The position numbers and the translations under genes are program-made. Below are positions 1-11,915 of a DNA stretch of 64,000 nt, in pieces. Origin of the DNA: Roridomyces roridus (taxonomy: Eukaryota; Basidiomycota; Agaricomycetes; Agaricales; Mycenaceae); NCBI GenBank assembly GCA_029378245.1, contig JARKIF010000004.1, positions 2,666,001 through 2,730,000 of the forward strand. The letters are read 5' to 3'. Within the stretch, counting starts at the first letter, position 1, and each line of letters begins with the position of its first letter. The notes under the pieces were generated by a model that was not told the origin of the DNA, ran no database searches, and saw nothing but the letters and a program-made list of their open reading frames with translations.

Positions 1-823
1 GGATGGTTTTGAGAGTCTGCCGGGTCTGAGTAGTCTCTAAGCAATTTGAATGTGTCGAGCGGCTTAGATACTGATATGGCAAAATGCCGTGGAGCTAGGC
101 ATAGCATGTCAGCAGGTAAGGAGGATTAGCTTGTGCTCAGCTCACACTGGGTTGAGGCTCTCCATTTTTCGGCGACTGAACCCGGCATTGGGTACCTTCA
201 ACGTAAGTAGGAAACCCATTGCTCCGAGCACCCCGAGGCCTTTAACTTGTTGCGGAGACTGCGGTGCTAAAATAGTTCAAGTCAGCGCGAAAAAAATCAC
301 AGTGATCCTAATCGACGGAGAGAGAGTCAAGAGAGAGTCGTGATCGCAAGGCGAGCATCCGGCCATCAAACTGGCATTTGATTACCGCTTTCCCCCTTCT
401 TCCTCGTCTCTTGTGTCGCTCTGCTGATTGCTCTCCTCAAGGTTCATCCACTGCCTACAGTTACTACCCGGCTTTACCATTGGCCCTCGTTGAGTCGCTC
501 GTTCTTTCGGTACCAACAACACGAGCGCTCTCCCCGAGCGTGGGCTGCGCCGCGGCTCGAGCCAGCTCCTTCAGGACACCCGCCGTGCTACGTCTGGATT
601 CGGTGTATGATTCTAAAATGCAACAGTTTACGTCGTCCATGTGGCCAAAAGGAGACTTCCCACCCAGAAGTGAGGTACATACCCTTGCACCGCCGGTGAA
701 TGCCAGAATGGGTGGGCGGAATTGGTATGGCACGTTTCTATGAGCGATCCTTGGGACTAATATTGGAAAGGCACAAATACCTATCCCCAACTGCTCCTAG
801 GAAGGTCACTGCATTGCTCAAGG
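1..823. other. Intergenic, no gene recognised
   Basis: Short frames on both strands cover this stretch, but none has a recognisable family, a signal peptide or consistent splice sites. The last part is the promoter region of the radical oxidase gene that follows. Confidence 0.5.
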
Positions 824-830
824 TATAAAA
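824..830 (+). promoter_or_regulatory. TATA box of the radical oxidase gene
   Basis: The motif TATAAAA lies 56 bp before the ATG at 886. This is the spacing seen in several other genes of this window, for example TATAAAA at 3533-3539 before the gene at 3607 and TATTTAA at 9372-9378 before the gene at 9416. Confidence 0.6.
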
Positions 831-885
831 TAACCTTGCATTCAGCCAGTTTCCTTACCGCAGTTCACTCCTTCCAAGTTCCAAC

Positions 886-2917
886 ATGCGCTCCACCAAG
901 TTCCTCTCTCTCCTCCCCTTTGTTCGCCTCGCAATGGGCCAGAACACCTGGTCCTTTGTCCAGCAGGGGAACTCCGGCATCATCCCCCTCGAGCTGATCA
1001 CCCTCTCGCCGACGCTGGCGCTGATGTATGACCGCCCCTACATCAACCCGCTCAAGCTTCCCGACGGTGAGCCCGCCTGGGCTGGTCTTTGGCACTTTGA
1101 CACCAATACGGCGACCCCGCTAAGGACAATTACCAACACCTTCTGGTCAATTTCATATCATCTTCCACAACTTGTTTGCTGACTTGAAAATTACAGCGCT
1201 AGTGGGGGTTTTATCTCAAACGGTACTCATGTCGCCGTCGGTGGCCAACCGCTCGACGCTATTCCCGGGTGGGGAAACGCGACTGACGGCACAATGGGAA
1301 TCCGCCTCTTTGGCCCCTGCACCTCCGCAGACGGAACCGGCCCTGGCTGCACCGTCTTCGAGGACCCCGCAACTTTGCACCTCGTCGTCACGCGTTGGTA
1401 CCCCACGGCTGTGCGAATCACTGATGGCAGTCTCTTCATCATGGGTGGCAGCGACATCCTGACCACCTTCAACGCCCCCGACATTGCGCAGAACAACTAC
1501 GAGTTCTTCCCTCCGCGTGCAGGCGAGGAAGGCACGGTGCGGGCAAGCAAGTTTCTGGAAGACACCCTCCCCGCAAATCTCTTCCCTCGGTATATCCTTC
1601 CTTCTATTCAATGACTGCTTGATTTACTGACTTTGATCCGCAGTTCAATGATGCTTCCTTCCGGCAACATCCTCATGATCGCCAACAACCAATCCGTCAT
1701 CTACGACATCGAGACCAACACCGAGCTCATGCGCCTTCCCGAGCTCCCCAACGGCGTCCGGATCGGTGTCCCTTTTGACGGTTTCGCCCAGTTGCTCCCA
1801 CTCTCGCCCCCGCTCTACGAGCCGACCGTTATCGCCTGTGGTGGCTCCAACAAGTCGGACACCATCACCTTGGCCGAGATGTCCGTTAACGATGTTGCAT
1901 CGACCCAGTGCCAGCGCATCACGTTGACTGCCGCCGGTGTCGCTGCTGGATGGGAGATTGATCATCTGCCAGAGCCCCGTGTCATGGCTGAGACCGTCCT
2001 CTTGCCCAGCGGTGATATCTACATCCTCAACGGCGCGCATACTGGGTAAGCCGGACAGTTCAATTTCCAGCAGGGCTGATACTCAATGTCAATCAGGTAC
2101 TCGGGGTATCCTTCCGTGGGCGACTCGGGAGCCACTGGCACCAACGCGGCTAACCCTGCAACCCAAGGTATCATGTACAAGAGCACATTGCCGTTGGGCC
2201 AAAGGTATTTGTTGCAACTGTTCCCTCCAAGCTGTCTACTCACATTTTGAGCACAGAATCACTCAGGCTGGCATCCCCACGAGCCCCATCCCGCGTATGT
2301 ACCACTCGGCTGCGACACTCACGGCCAAAGGGTATGTTCTTTCACTTTCCCAACTTCGAGTTGTTGACATGGCATAGAAACATCATGGTTGCGGCATCCA
2401 ACCCGCACCCCTTCGTCCTCGATGCTGACGACAACCCGAACAACCTGTCCTTCCCCTCGGAGTACCGCGTCGAGTACCTCAGCCCCGACTTCATCAGCAA
2501 CAACTCGCCCCGCCCCGTCATCTCGAAGTCTCCTTCGCAACTTGCCTTCAACGCTCAGGGTACAATTACAGTCACTATCCCAGCCAGCCTTGCCGCCGGC
2601 GAACTCCAGGGTATGCTTCATCCTCCTTCCTCTTTGGTCCTTCACTTACACAATAAACAGTCTCTCTTATGGACATGGGCTTCGTCACTCACGGCTGGCA
2701 TGCTGGCTCGCGTCTCGTGTTCCTCGAAAACACCCTCTCGGGCAGCACTCTCACCATCACCGCTCCCCCCAACGGCAACATCTATCCCCCAGGCCCTGCT
2801 TGGATCTTCATCGTCGCCGATGGTGTCTGGAGTGAGGGTGTCCAGATCATGATTGGTGACGGTGGAAACCCACCCCGCCCCGCCCAGGGTGTCCCGGTGA
2901 CCATCAACAGTCTTTGA
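886..2917 (+). CDS. Secreted copper radical oxidase (glyoxal-oxidase-like)
   Basis: Seven exons (886-1145, 1197-1589, 1644-2045, 2097-2204, 2257-2331, 2378-2610, 2661-2917) give about 575 aa, close to known glyoxal oxidases. An N-terminal signal peptide ends near residue 18 (LAMG|QN). The family copper/radical residues are present: Cys87 (FCASGG), which would cross-link to Tyr155 (TRWYPT); the Tyr403-His404 pair (RMYHS); and His501 (FVTHG). The C-terminal part matches the domain that closes these oxidases (DUF1929 type). Such enzymes oxidise aldehydes or alcohols outside the cell and release hydrogen peroxide, feeding peroxidases during lignin decay. The substrate cannot be told from sequence. 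The Cys87 codon is split by intron 1, so the enzyme needs correct splicing there. Confidence 0.9.
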
Positions 2918-3532
2918 AGTGGAGTTGAGTGGTGGTGAAATAAATCAATAATGTAGTGTCTTCATTCCTTTTTGGTTGCTCCTATACTCAAAGTAATTAT
3001 CGTGAAATTTATTCTCTTTGTCGAAAAAGGTTGCCCCGTCGTGAACGAATGAATCGAGTAAAAATGCACTGCCATGTATCAACCCCAACGCAGCAAACAA
3101 GAATCGAAATTACTCGACTTCATACCGGCTCTAGACTCCTCCTAGCTACAGCGACCGCCGAGTAGAGCGGCGAAGTATCCAGCATCCGAACATTGAGCTC
3201 CGTCAAGAGACCACGGGCTATTCTCGCCGCAAAACACAAATGAAATCACCATTGTCTGCCCAGACCAGTGCATGGATCCCAACAGATGCGCTGGCGCCAA
3301 GAAGTCTTCCGTTTCGATTCCGAATTCCACTATCACACCTTGAATTCTTCGCTCCGCAGCATGAGCGCCGAAAACGGAGCTACAGATTGAATTGAGGCGC
3401 CGGAAGAAAGGGCCTAGATGAGTTTCAAGTCCCGAATCCAGACTAATTTCCTGCCTCTTTGGACTTGGCCGGGTTTGAATTGAACACCTGGTCTAGCTCG
3501 GCTGAGCAAGGCTTGGCAAAGTGCAGGGATGG
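2918..3532. other. Intergenic, 3' end and promoter sequence
   Basis: I see no coding gene. The first bases are the 3' region of the radical oxidase and the end holds the promoter of the next gene, with TATAAAA at 3533-3539. Confidence 0.5.
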
Positions 3533-3606
3533 TATAAAAGTCTTGCTGCAAGCCTGCAGATAGAGAAACCTCTATTGACACCCGTACTCAACCTCGAACT
3601 CCAACA

Positions 3607-4104
3607 ATGCTCGCTACATTCACATTCATGCTTTCGATTACTCTCCTCGCTTCGACCGTGCAGGCCATCTGCCCCGGGTTCAACTACGCCGTCGGACAGG
3701 GCAATGGCATCAACCGCTGTGCGTCCCTGGTGTTTCCAAACGCTCAAATATTGACATAGTGTTGAACAGGGGACGTCTACGACGACAGCTGCAACATCGT
3801 CGATTCGCTAACCACGAACCTGAACCCGTGCGACCAGAGTACCTTCGGGTGCAGCCCGCCGCCCATCATCTTCAATCGGTACACCAATACGTTCACCGGG
3901 CTCGTGTACGTCTTTCTTTCTTTCTTTCAGCCGCCCACAAATACCAATATTGACTGACCATCATCACAGATACGCGTGCCGCACTGATCCCCAGTCCGGA
4001 GTCTGCGGGAATGATGTGATTTCGGTTTGCGTGAGTCTGCCTGTCCTCCGAGCAGTGCCGAAGATTGATGACTTCGTCCGCAGTGCCGCAACGACGGAAA
4101 CTGA
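3607..4104 (+). CDS. Small secreted cysteine-rich protein
   Basis: Four exons (3607-3718, 3770-3905, 3970-4030, 4084-4104) give a 109-aa protein. The first 20 residues are a clear signal peptide ending VQA. The mature part of about 89 aa has eight cysteines, the last two adjacent (SVCC), which suggests four disulphide bonds. All three introns are 51-64 bp with GT/AG ends and keep one frame. A TATA box (3533-3539) stands about 70 bp upstream. I do not recognise the family. Size, secretion and cysteine content are those of fungal small secreted or effector-like proteins, but no function can be assigned. Confidence 0.75.
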
Positions 4105-5735
4105 GGGAACATACAATAGTGCTGACGTGTGGTGTATCACTCGAAATTGGAATCAATTGTGTGATTCAATTGCAAGTCAGTGCCGCAGATCAGAGATCAA
4201 ACGGGGCATATGCTGTGCAATTACGGTGGAGGTTTCCGGGACAATGTGAGGGGCCCGGCCGTCACGGCAAAAAGGCGCACCGTGATTGACATGATGAAAG
4301 CCATCGGAACAGTTGGGATGGTAAAGTTGCACGTGCCAGTACGCGCTCGGCGATCAACATCAACGACCCTCCTCCGACTATCATACATCGTGGTTTGAAC
4401 TCAGCAACACATTTGCTGGCCGTAGCCGTTCTTCACTCCTTCAGCCTGTCGATTCCTATCTCTCGTATCGTGGAAAACTTTTGCCGGAGATATTTGATCG
4501 CGTCGGCGCCTTTGGTGTCATCAGTACTGGTCACCGGAGCGAATGGTCACCCGAGTAAAATCGCTGGCTCGTCGTTTTATAGTCGCAGGCCTTGAGGGTG
4601 CCAGGTAACCGCATCCATGTCGACTCGAAAGTGCAAGTCGAAGTTTGAAAAGGGAGTCAATCTTGAATACATAGTAGTGACTAATCCAGACGAACAGTCC
4701 GTTTCAAGGCTTCAAGCATGAAAAAACAACAGAAGAGGGCAGACTGCCTTGAGCACATTTACAGGCATCCGACGCCAAAGACGATACGCTTTCCTGTCAT
4801 GTCACCACCCTGGTTCGAACAGTGGTGAGCTACCGCTCTGGTGATGCTTGATGGGCCGTTTTCCAGTGTCAAAAGTCCGTTTGGCGATCTTTGCAGTGGC
4901 GTCTTCTAGATCGTTGTCCGCGAGTCATAGATGCACTCGGCGAGAGACGGTCGCCAGGAACAAAGTCGGAGTACATGTAACGGATGTCTGGACATTCTCG
5001 GGCAGTGATAAACGGCTTATCTCCAGGACCTGAAGTAAATCAGGCAGCGAAATCCCGTCTGAACCCGTCTTCCAAAAACAAACGTGACAGGCGGAGATGG
5101 ACGGTAAAGGCAAGAGATCAGCCATCACACACACGATCAGTATTGGCACCGCCACGGATGCCTCTTTCTTCTTGCCACCATCATCACCAAGACTTTCCAG
5201 CGCGCACTCGCTTTCTTGGGTCGACTTTTACTGAACACGAACAAATTTCGACAATGCTATCCAATGTTCTTTTGTCGATCTTTGGCGGCTTCGAGATCTT
5301 TGTCCGCAAGTCATGATACGAAGTCGATGATAGCAAACGCATTCGGTCTTCAAAATTTGAGTTTATCTAGTCGATTTTTGACGTGCAGAAGGGCTGATAC
5401 ACAGCCCACATCCAGTCTTTCGCGGAATATCGGACCGCCTTCCGCATCCCCAGAGTTTTGGATGGAAGAGAAACGTGGCTGCGGAGATGGACGGTAGAGG
5501 CAAAGATCAGCGTCTTCACCGCCACGGAAAACCGTCTTCTCTTGGCCGACATCGGATCACTATCACGGATAGCAGAGCGGGGCTTGCGGACTTGTGGTAT
5601 AGACATCAGTTCGATCCACACCCGCAGGATGTTATTTCATTTCTGGTTCGATTTCAGTCCGAGGTCTCTCTCCCCATCCCTCCCTCCCCTTATCTTCCCT
5701 GCCCCTCGACCCCAGATAACGACCACGCCGAACCG
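4105..5735. other. Intergenic with a diverged direct duplication
   Basis: No gene is supported. The stretch holds two diverged copies of a block of roughly 300 bp (described separately) and ends in a pyrimidine-rich leader before the ligase ATG at 5736. Confidence 0.5.
4860..5540. repeat. Diverged tandem direct duplication
   Basis: Two sequence strings recur in the same order about 380 bp apart: GATCGTTGTCCGCGAGTCAT near 4910 resembles the string near 5294, and GCGGAGATGGACGGTA at about 5092 recurs at about 5480, followed by similar text ending ACCGCCACGGA. Copies lie at about 4860-5160 and 5240-5540. This looks like an old local duplication upstream of the ligase gene. Confidence 0.55.
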
Positions 5736-7669
5736 ATGGCATCACTCTACAACTTCATGTTCCACAAGAACCCGGCGCTCAGCCAGCCGTGGTTCATCGA
5801 CGCCGCTACCGACCGCGCTGTGACTGGCACTACCATCAAGTATCGCGTGGATGGCCTCGCTCAGGGGTTGCGCGCCAAGCTCGCGTTGGGCATGTACGCC
5901 AGCGGGCTGCAGTCCCACCGTGACTGCGGGATCACCGACGTCGTCGCCCTCGTTTCGCCCAACTCTGTCGATTTTGGCATGGCCATTTGGGCGTCGCATA
6001 AACTTGGGTTGACCGTTGCGTCGATTAATGGGGGGGCCACTGCTGATGAGCTCAGGTGAGTAACATCCGCCTTTCGGGTGGTAGATCCTTGCTGACCAGT
6101 CGGAAAGACACCACTTCAAGCTCAGCGGCACGCGCACCATCTTCGCACACATCGAAGCTTTAGAAAAGGTCATCGTGGCCGCCCAGAAGAGCGAGATTCC
6201 GCTCACTCGCATCGTCGTCATCTCGGACGAGGAGAACTTTGAGCTCCCCATCGAGTACGCCGACCAGGGAATCCTTACGGCGGAGGCGTTGATCAAACTC
6301 GGCCATGACCAGCTCACGGCGGACCCAACGACGGCTGTGGACGTCAAGATGAGCCCCATTGCGTTCTTGTGCTTCAGCAGCGGCACTACGGGATTGCCCA
6401 AGGTACGCTTTTCATGGCTTCGTTTCATCCAATTCAATCTTTGCGATCTCAGGCAGTCGTCGTTCCCCACCGCTGCATCATTGCTAACGTCAACCAAGTC
6501 CAATCGTCTGCTGTTCCGGGCAGCCGTCTCACTGCGGGCGACAAATCCCTTGGTGTCATCCCTTTCTCTCACATGTTTGGCCTCGTCACCCTCGTTCACC
6601 TGGGTCCGTACCTCGGCATCGCATCGGTCGCATTCAAAACCATGCCCTCATTTAAGAACTTCCTCGACATCATCACCCGCCTGCGCATCAACCACCTCTT
6701 CCTCGCTCCCCCGCTCGTCAGCGCCTTTGTCAAGCACCCCGCGACGAAGGCGTACGACCTCAGCTTCCTGCGCACCACGATGGTCGCCGCTGCACCGCTC
6801 GACAGCGAGATGGAGGGCGCCTTCCGTAAACTCGGGGGTCCAGACTTCCTCGTCACGCAGGGTTTCGGGATGACTGAATGCGGTGGCCTCATCACCGGCC
6901 TTCCTATGGGATCCCAGCCACTTCCCGGGTCCGTCGGGCAGCTCCTCCCACTCACTGAAGCCAAGATCATCGACGAGGAGGGCAAGACTCTCCCTCCTGG
7001 TTCGCGTGGACATCTGTGTGTTCGTGGACCGCAGGTGTGTCCGGGATACCTGGGCAATGAGAAGGCCACGAAAGAGGCGTTTGATGATGAGGGGTACCTT
7101 TTGACTGGTGATATCGCGCATGTCAGCGAGGAGGGGTATTTCCACATCGTGGATCGGATCAAGTATATGATCAAGACCAAGGTGCGTTTGCTCTTCCTTC
7201 TGCGACCTTGGATTCGAGTGCTGATTGGGTTTTTTGTTGGACAGGGATACCAAGTCTCCCCCGCCGAGCTCGAGGCGCACCTCCTCGGTCTGGAGAGCGT
7301 CGAAGACGCGGGTGTTATCGGCAAACCGGACGAACGGTCCGGCGAAGTCGCAGTCGGGTTCGTCGTGCTCTCTGCTTCGGGCCGTGCACGCGCGTCGACG
7401 AACCCGGATGCGGTGAAGGAGGAGATTCTGAGGAGTATACGGGATACTAAGGTGCGCATTCTTTCCTCCATTGACTGCCTCATATTGAATTTACCCTACA
7501 GTCGGAATACAAATGGCTCCACGACGTACACTTCATACCCGCCATCCCCCGTCTACCCTCTGGCAAGATCATCGGCAAGCATCTTTCGGCGATGCTCGAT
7601 GGGCCGAAGAAGGAGATTGTTAGCGCGCCGCCGGCTATGGCGATGGGAACTTTGACGGCCGTTGCTTAG
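5736..7669 (+). CDS. AMP-forming acyl-CoA synthetase, 4-coumarate-CoA ligase-like
   Basis: Five exons (5736-6055, 6108-6402, 6453-7181, 7245-7451, 7502-7669) give 572 aa, the usual size. The adenylation motifs are intact: P-loop-like SSGTTGLPK (197-205), QGFGMTE (341-347), YLLTGD (420-425) and the C-terminal PRLPSGK with catalytic Lys539. The enzyme would activate an aromatic or fatty carboxylic acid through an acyl-AMP to a CoA thioester. There is no C-terminal SKL-type peroxisomal signal (it ends TAVA). It precedes a P450 on the same strand, which would suit aromatic or lipid metabolism, but a shared pathway is inference. Intron 1 uses the acceptor AAAG at 6107; a CAG eight bases earlier would shift the frame. 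Confidence 0.88.
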
Positions 7670-9371
7670 GGCGGGGACCTTGGACTCAGACTCAGACTCA
7701 GACTGGGAGGAGGGGGGCGCATTGGCATTGCATAGATATAATACGATGTATTTAGACTGCATTTCATTTCATTTGGTTTTGTTTTCTTCCTGGTTTCCAT
7801 GGTCTGGCAGGGTCTGGCAAGGACGGATGGACTCATTGGACTGCACCTGGAGCGTGCTACATCTACGCGACCCTCCGCACTTTGTAATGAAAATGTAATC
7901 ATCAATGTCGTGAATACCCATCTGCTTCTATTCCATTCCGAGATTGAGACTCAAACACCTTCGTTACCGATGCCGAGGTGAAATCACAGTGAAGGGACAG
8001 ATAACGATCCGCCAGGGGGTAATACCAGTCCGCTTGAGAGCCTGGAGTGTACCTAGACCTCTGACCTAGCTGCTCATTGAAGCGGTCCGTAGAGACCTAG
8101 TCGGCAGGCAGCAACATCGAAATCAAACCCTTGGTTAGGACTTGCCTGTCGTGCTCAAGGTGATTCGCATCTCAGCTTCCTTCAAGTTCGCTCGGTGTTG
8201 GTCGGACAGGACGCCGACGCCGAAGGGTGACGGCACGTACGGAGTGGACCGGGGCAGAAGAAAAATCTAATTCTGCCGTTGGCCAACCAATGCCCAAACA
8301 CTAACATAGCATGTCAGTCAACCGGAGGAAGCGTTTACGTGTGCCTGTGGATTCTCCGTGAAAGTTGACACTGATAAGATGAAGGATGTGGGGTGATCTT
8401 CATCCGTGATCTGCGCAAGGGACAGTGCGTGATCGGATCGCCGGGGTGCTTGACCGGTATGGGATGGAATTTCAATCCCGTGGTCGGTGGGTGCGATAAG
8501 CAAGTGGGTAGGTGAATTTGATTCTGGGGCTTTGGTACAGGGTGGATGAGCAACCGGTAAAATGAGTCACAGGAATGAATGCATAGAGGGACAGGAACAG
8601 CAGGACGGCACAGTGGGGACTCGGCTCAGGACCCACCTACTGGCAAACGGATTGTGTGGATTCTGCGAATAGTGTCAAGTCGAACCGTGTGAATATGTCA
8701 TTGATCGATATCACCATGCACCCACTGAGATTCGTCATCGATCAAGTGGACTTTGACTTTGACTTTGAGCTTCGGACAAGCAAACATGGATGGATTTCAG
8801 TGGACGTTTTTCCGCAATCAATGAGTTTCTACCGTGAATCTCCGTGCTTCGGCTTTGATAAGCCTCAAAGTCTTCCACCGTGATGGCCGCACTCGAGGGT
8901 TGCGCGATCGGATTGCAGGTATTCCCTCCTCTGAGTTGCCAGCTTGTAGGCGTACCTTGATTATCGGCTGAGCTGGAGTACGCAATACGAGCGGTATTGA
9001 ATGCATGTTCGATTGATCGGTGCTACCGAGTGAACCGTGAGAAATCCACCTAGGTGGTCATCGTGCTTACACGTCCGGATCAGCCGACACGATCGTATCA
9101 AGTCTCGCACGGGAACCCCGACCAGATGTACAACCATCGCCGTCTCTGGTCGCTGGATAGCCGGGCTTTAGAGTTTTATTTCCGCGTATCCAGCAATTGC
9201 CAATCTTGAATGCCACGAAAAGGCAAGAAGAAGGCGCATTTCCGCGTCCCCTTGTTCTTCATTCAGCGCGTGAGGTGGGAGATAAGCACCAGAAAGCTTA
9301 CCTCGATCCTAATCAACTACGTCGGGAATTCAAGTGGATGATGCACCGGTAAGATCGTTGCCTCGCATATG
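7670..9371. other. Intergenic, no gene recognised
   Basis: The stretch contains a (GACTCA)n-type microsatellite at about 7682-7703 and a (TTTGAC)n run at about 8752-8768. Short frames show no family, signal peptide or splice pattern. The end is the P450 promoter with TATTTAA at 9372-9378. Confidence 0.5.
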
Positions 9372-9415
9372 TATTTAAACCCCCGTGGGTCGTTTCCAGA
9401 TTCTCTATCCTGCCA

Positions 9416-11307
9416 ATGGCTTCCTACCTCCTCGACGCCTCCTGGTCCCAGCTTGCCCTCGGCGCAGCAGTCGCTGCGGGCACTGCAACCATCGCTCAAG
9501 TCGGGCCCTTCTTCTTCGCCAAGGACCTGCGCAGCAAGGCGACAAACAACCCCCTCCCTCCGGGCCCTCGCCTCCGCCACCTCTTCCCCATCACCCACAA
9601 GCCCGAGTTGGTGTTGCACGACTATGCACAGCAATACGGCAGTCTTTTCTCGCTCTGGATGGGAGCCAAGCTCTTCATCGTCATTTCGGACCCTCAGGTT
9701 GCTCGTGACCTCCTCACCAACGCTGGTGCCATCATGTCCAGCCGTTCGCCTTCGCTCAAGAACACCACTATCTTGGCGCACAGAGGTATCACTGCCTCCC
9801 GGTATGACGACCGGTGGAGAGTGCGTATCTTGTCTTATTCTTCTTGATCTACTCCCGCTCATGCAAATCTACCACCGCAGTTGCACCGCCGTATCGGCAA
9901 CTACAGTCTTTCGATCAAGGCCATCGACTCGTACGCACACGTGCTCGACTACGAGGCCTCCGTCTTCGTCCACTCTCTCTACGACGTCGGCAAAAAGGGC
10001 GCACAGTCCGTCAACCCCATGCGCTACGCCGGGCGCTTCGCCTTCAAGTACGTCTTCTTTCGTCTTGTCAGTGATATCGGATCAAGATTGCTAACGGCCG
10101 GCGTCTTTTTTACAGCAACATGTTGACCATCTCCGTCGGCACTCGGTCTGCCAACGACCCCATGCTCGAGAAGACTCTCGACCTCGCTATGGACTCGGAG
10201 TTCATGGAGCTTACTGGCCCCCTCTGCAATGAAACCGACTTCATCCCCATCCTCAAGTACTTCCCCAACAAGAAGCGCAACCGTGCCATCGCCCTCCACA
10301 ACAAGATCGTCGGTATCTACGGAGACGTGTACAACTCCATCAAGACCAAGATCGACAACGGCGAGGGTGTCCCCGACTGTCTCGTCCGCAGCTTGATCGA
10401 GTCGTCCGAGATCGAGAAGCTTGACTGGCTGGATACCGTTTTGCTCGCCGCTGCGTTCACCATGGGTGGTGTCCACTCGGTGGGTCTTTCTCTTTCTCTT
10501 TGATGTGGAGGTACTGAGACGGCGTTTGTTATTAGACTTCCGGTGTCATCGACTGGTTCTTGGCTTTGATTCCCCTCCACCCCGAGGTTCAGCGCAAGGC
10601 CCAGGAGGAGCTCGACCGCGTTGTTGGACGTGAGCGCTGGCCCAACGCTGTGGACGAGAACAACTTGCCCTACATTCGTGCCATCATCAAGGAGGTGCGA
10701 TTCATTCTTCTCTTTCTTCTGGGTCCAGTACTTACAAACAAACTCGTAGGTCGAGCGTATGCACGCTCCTTTCTGGATCCCCGCTCCTCACTGCGCTTCC
10801 GAGGACTACGACTACAACGGCATGTTCATCCCCAAGGACGCCGTCGTCATCCTCAACTGCTACACCATGCACCACAACGAGACCCGGTACCCCGACCCGT
10901 CAGTTCTTCCTTTCCTCTTCTTCTTTGAATCTTAATCTGACTTCCCCGCCAGCTACAAATTCAACCCCGACCGCTACGTCGGAGACAACCTCACCTCCGA
11001 GGACTCTGCCAAGCTCCTCGACCCCTTCGCCCGTGACCACTGGGCCTTTGGTGCCGGCCGTCGTATCTGCCCCGGCATGGCCGTCGCCGAGCGCGAGCTC
11101 TTCCTCGCCTTCTCCCGTATCCTCTGGTCCTTCAACCTCAAGCAGGACCCCAAGGAGCCCATCGACCTTAACCGCTACCGCGGCCGTGCTGCGCGTACCC
11201 CGCTTGCATACAAGGTCATCTTCGAGCCCAGGCACGACAAGGTGCACCAGATGTTGGCTGAGATCGGGGAGACTGTCGCGGGTGCGGATGAGCATGCGTT
11301 CACTTAA
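9416..11307 (+). CDS. Cytochrome P450 monooxygenase
   Basis: Six exons (9416-9820, 9881-10047, 10116-10479, 10536-10694, 10750-10898, 10953-11307) give 532 aa. An N-terminal hydrophobic anchor is followed by the proline-rich hinge PLPPGPRLR. The K-helix ExxR is Glu365-Val-Glu-Arg368, formed across the exon 4/5 junction. The PERF-type motif is FNPDRY (418-423), and the haem loop is FGAGRRICPG with ligand Cys454. Microsomal P450s of this kind oxidise lipophilic substrates with a P450 reductase; the substrate is unknown. An unusual point is the I-helix oxygen-activation motif, (A/G)Gx(D/E)T(T/S), which reads GGVHST (308-313), so the acidic residue is His311. This junction also spans an intron (10480-10535), but the flanking codons are clear. 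Confidence 0.9.
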
Positions 11308-11915
11308 ATCGGGAAGTAAAAAGCTAGAGGGAGGATCGAGAACCATCATATACTTGTAGCGCTGTTTGTTTTTACATTCCTTTAGAGCTTTTTTTTCGTC
11401 ATGTTGTTGTTATAGCCATCAATTAAAAACTGGGGTTGTCTCCAATTCCTTACACGTAGGCGAGGTAAATTGGGCCGACTTTTCCGCCGTCGCGCAGTTT
11501 CTATCCACCTGGTCCTTCTGTCTGCAGTGGACGACGAGATCGCGAGGCTGCAAATGGTTGAACTGAGACTCCAAGCCGGGACAACGTTGATTTCTCAATT
11601 TGGAAGAGACACCGAGTTCGATCCACGGTGCTCGCATTATTGGGAGCACTGTGACCGATTTTTTGTCTTACTACAACTCTCGTCGGGTCCAATCGCTGGC
11701 GGAATTCATTCAGAAAGAACACCATTCGTGAGTGAAGAATGGCATTCGACAGCCAAATGAGAATGTGTGTACGCCACGCGGCACAACTCGTCGGACCACA
11801 AGTAGACCGATTGGATTATAATTATCGGATCGCTGAACCGAGACATGAGTAAACTCGAGCCTCCTGCGGAGGGTGTGATAAAGCAGTCGGGCTCTGCATA
11901 TACAGCCACTCACCT
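11308..11915. other. Intergenic, no gene recognised
   Basis: This holds the 3' region of the P450 and the 3' region of the opposed LRR/F-box-like gene. No coding feature is supported. Confidence 0.5.

Noticed and set aside
5742..6599. Long minus-strand frame of 285 codons opposite the ligase gene
   Set aside because: It mirrors the GC-rich third codon positions of the ligase exons; it has no motif, and the plus-strand gene explains the sequence.
6596..7483. Minus-strand frame of 295 codons opposite the ligase gene
   Set aside because: Same reason: a shadow of exons 3-4, basic and low in recognisable structure.
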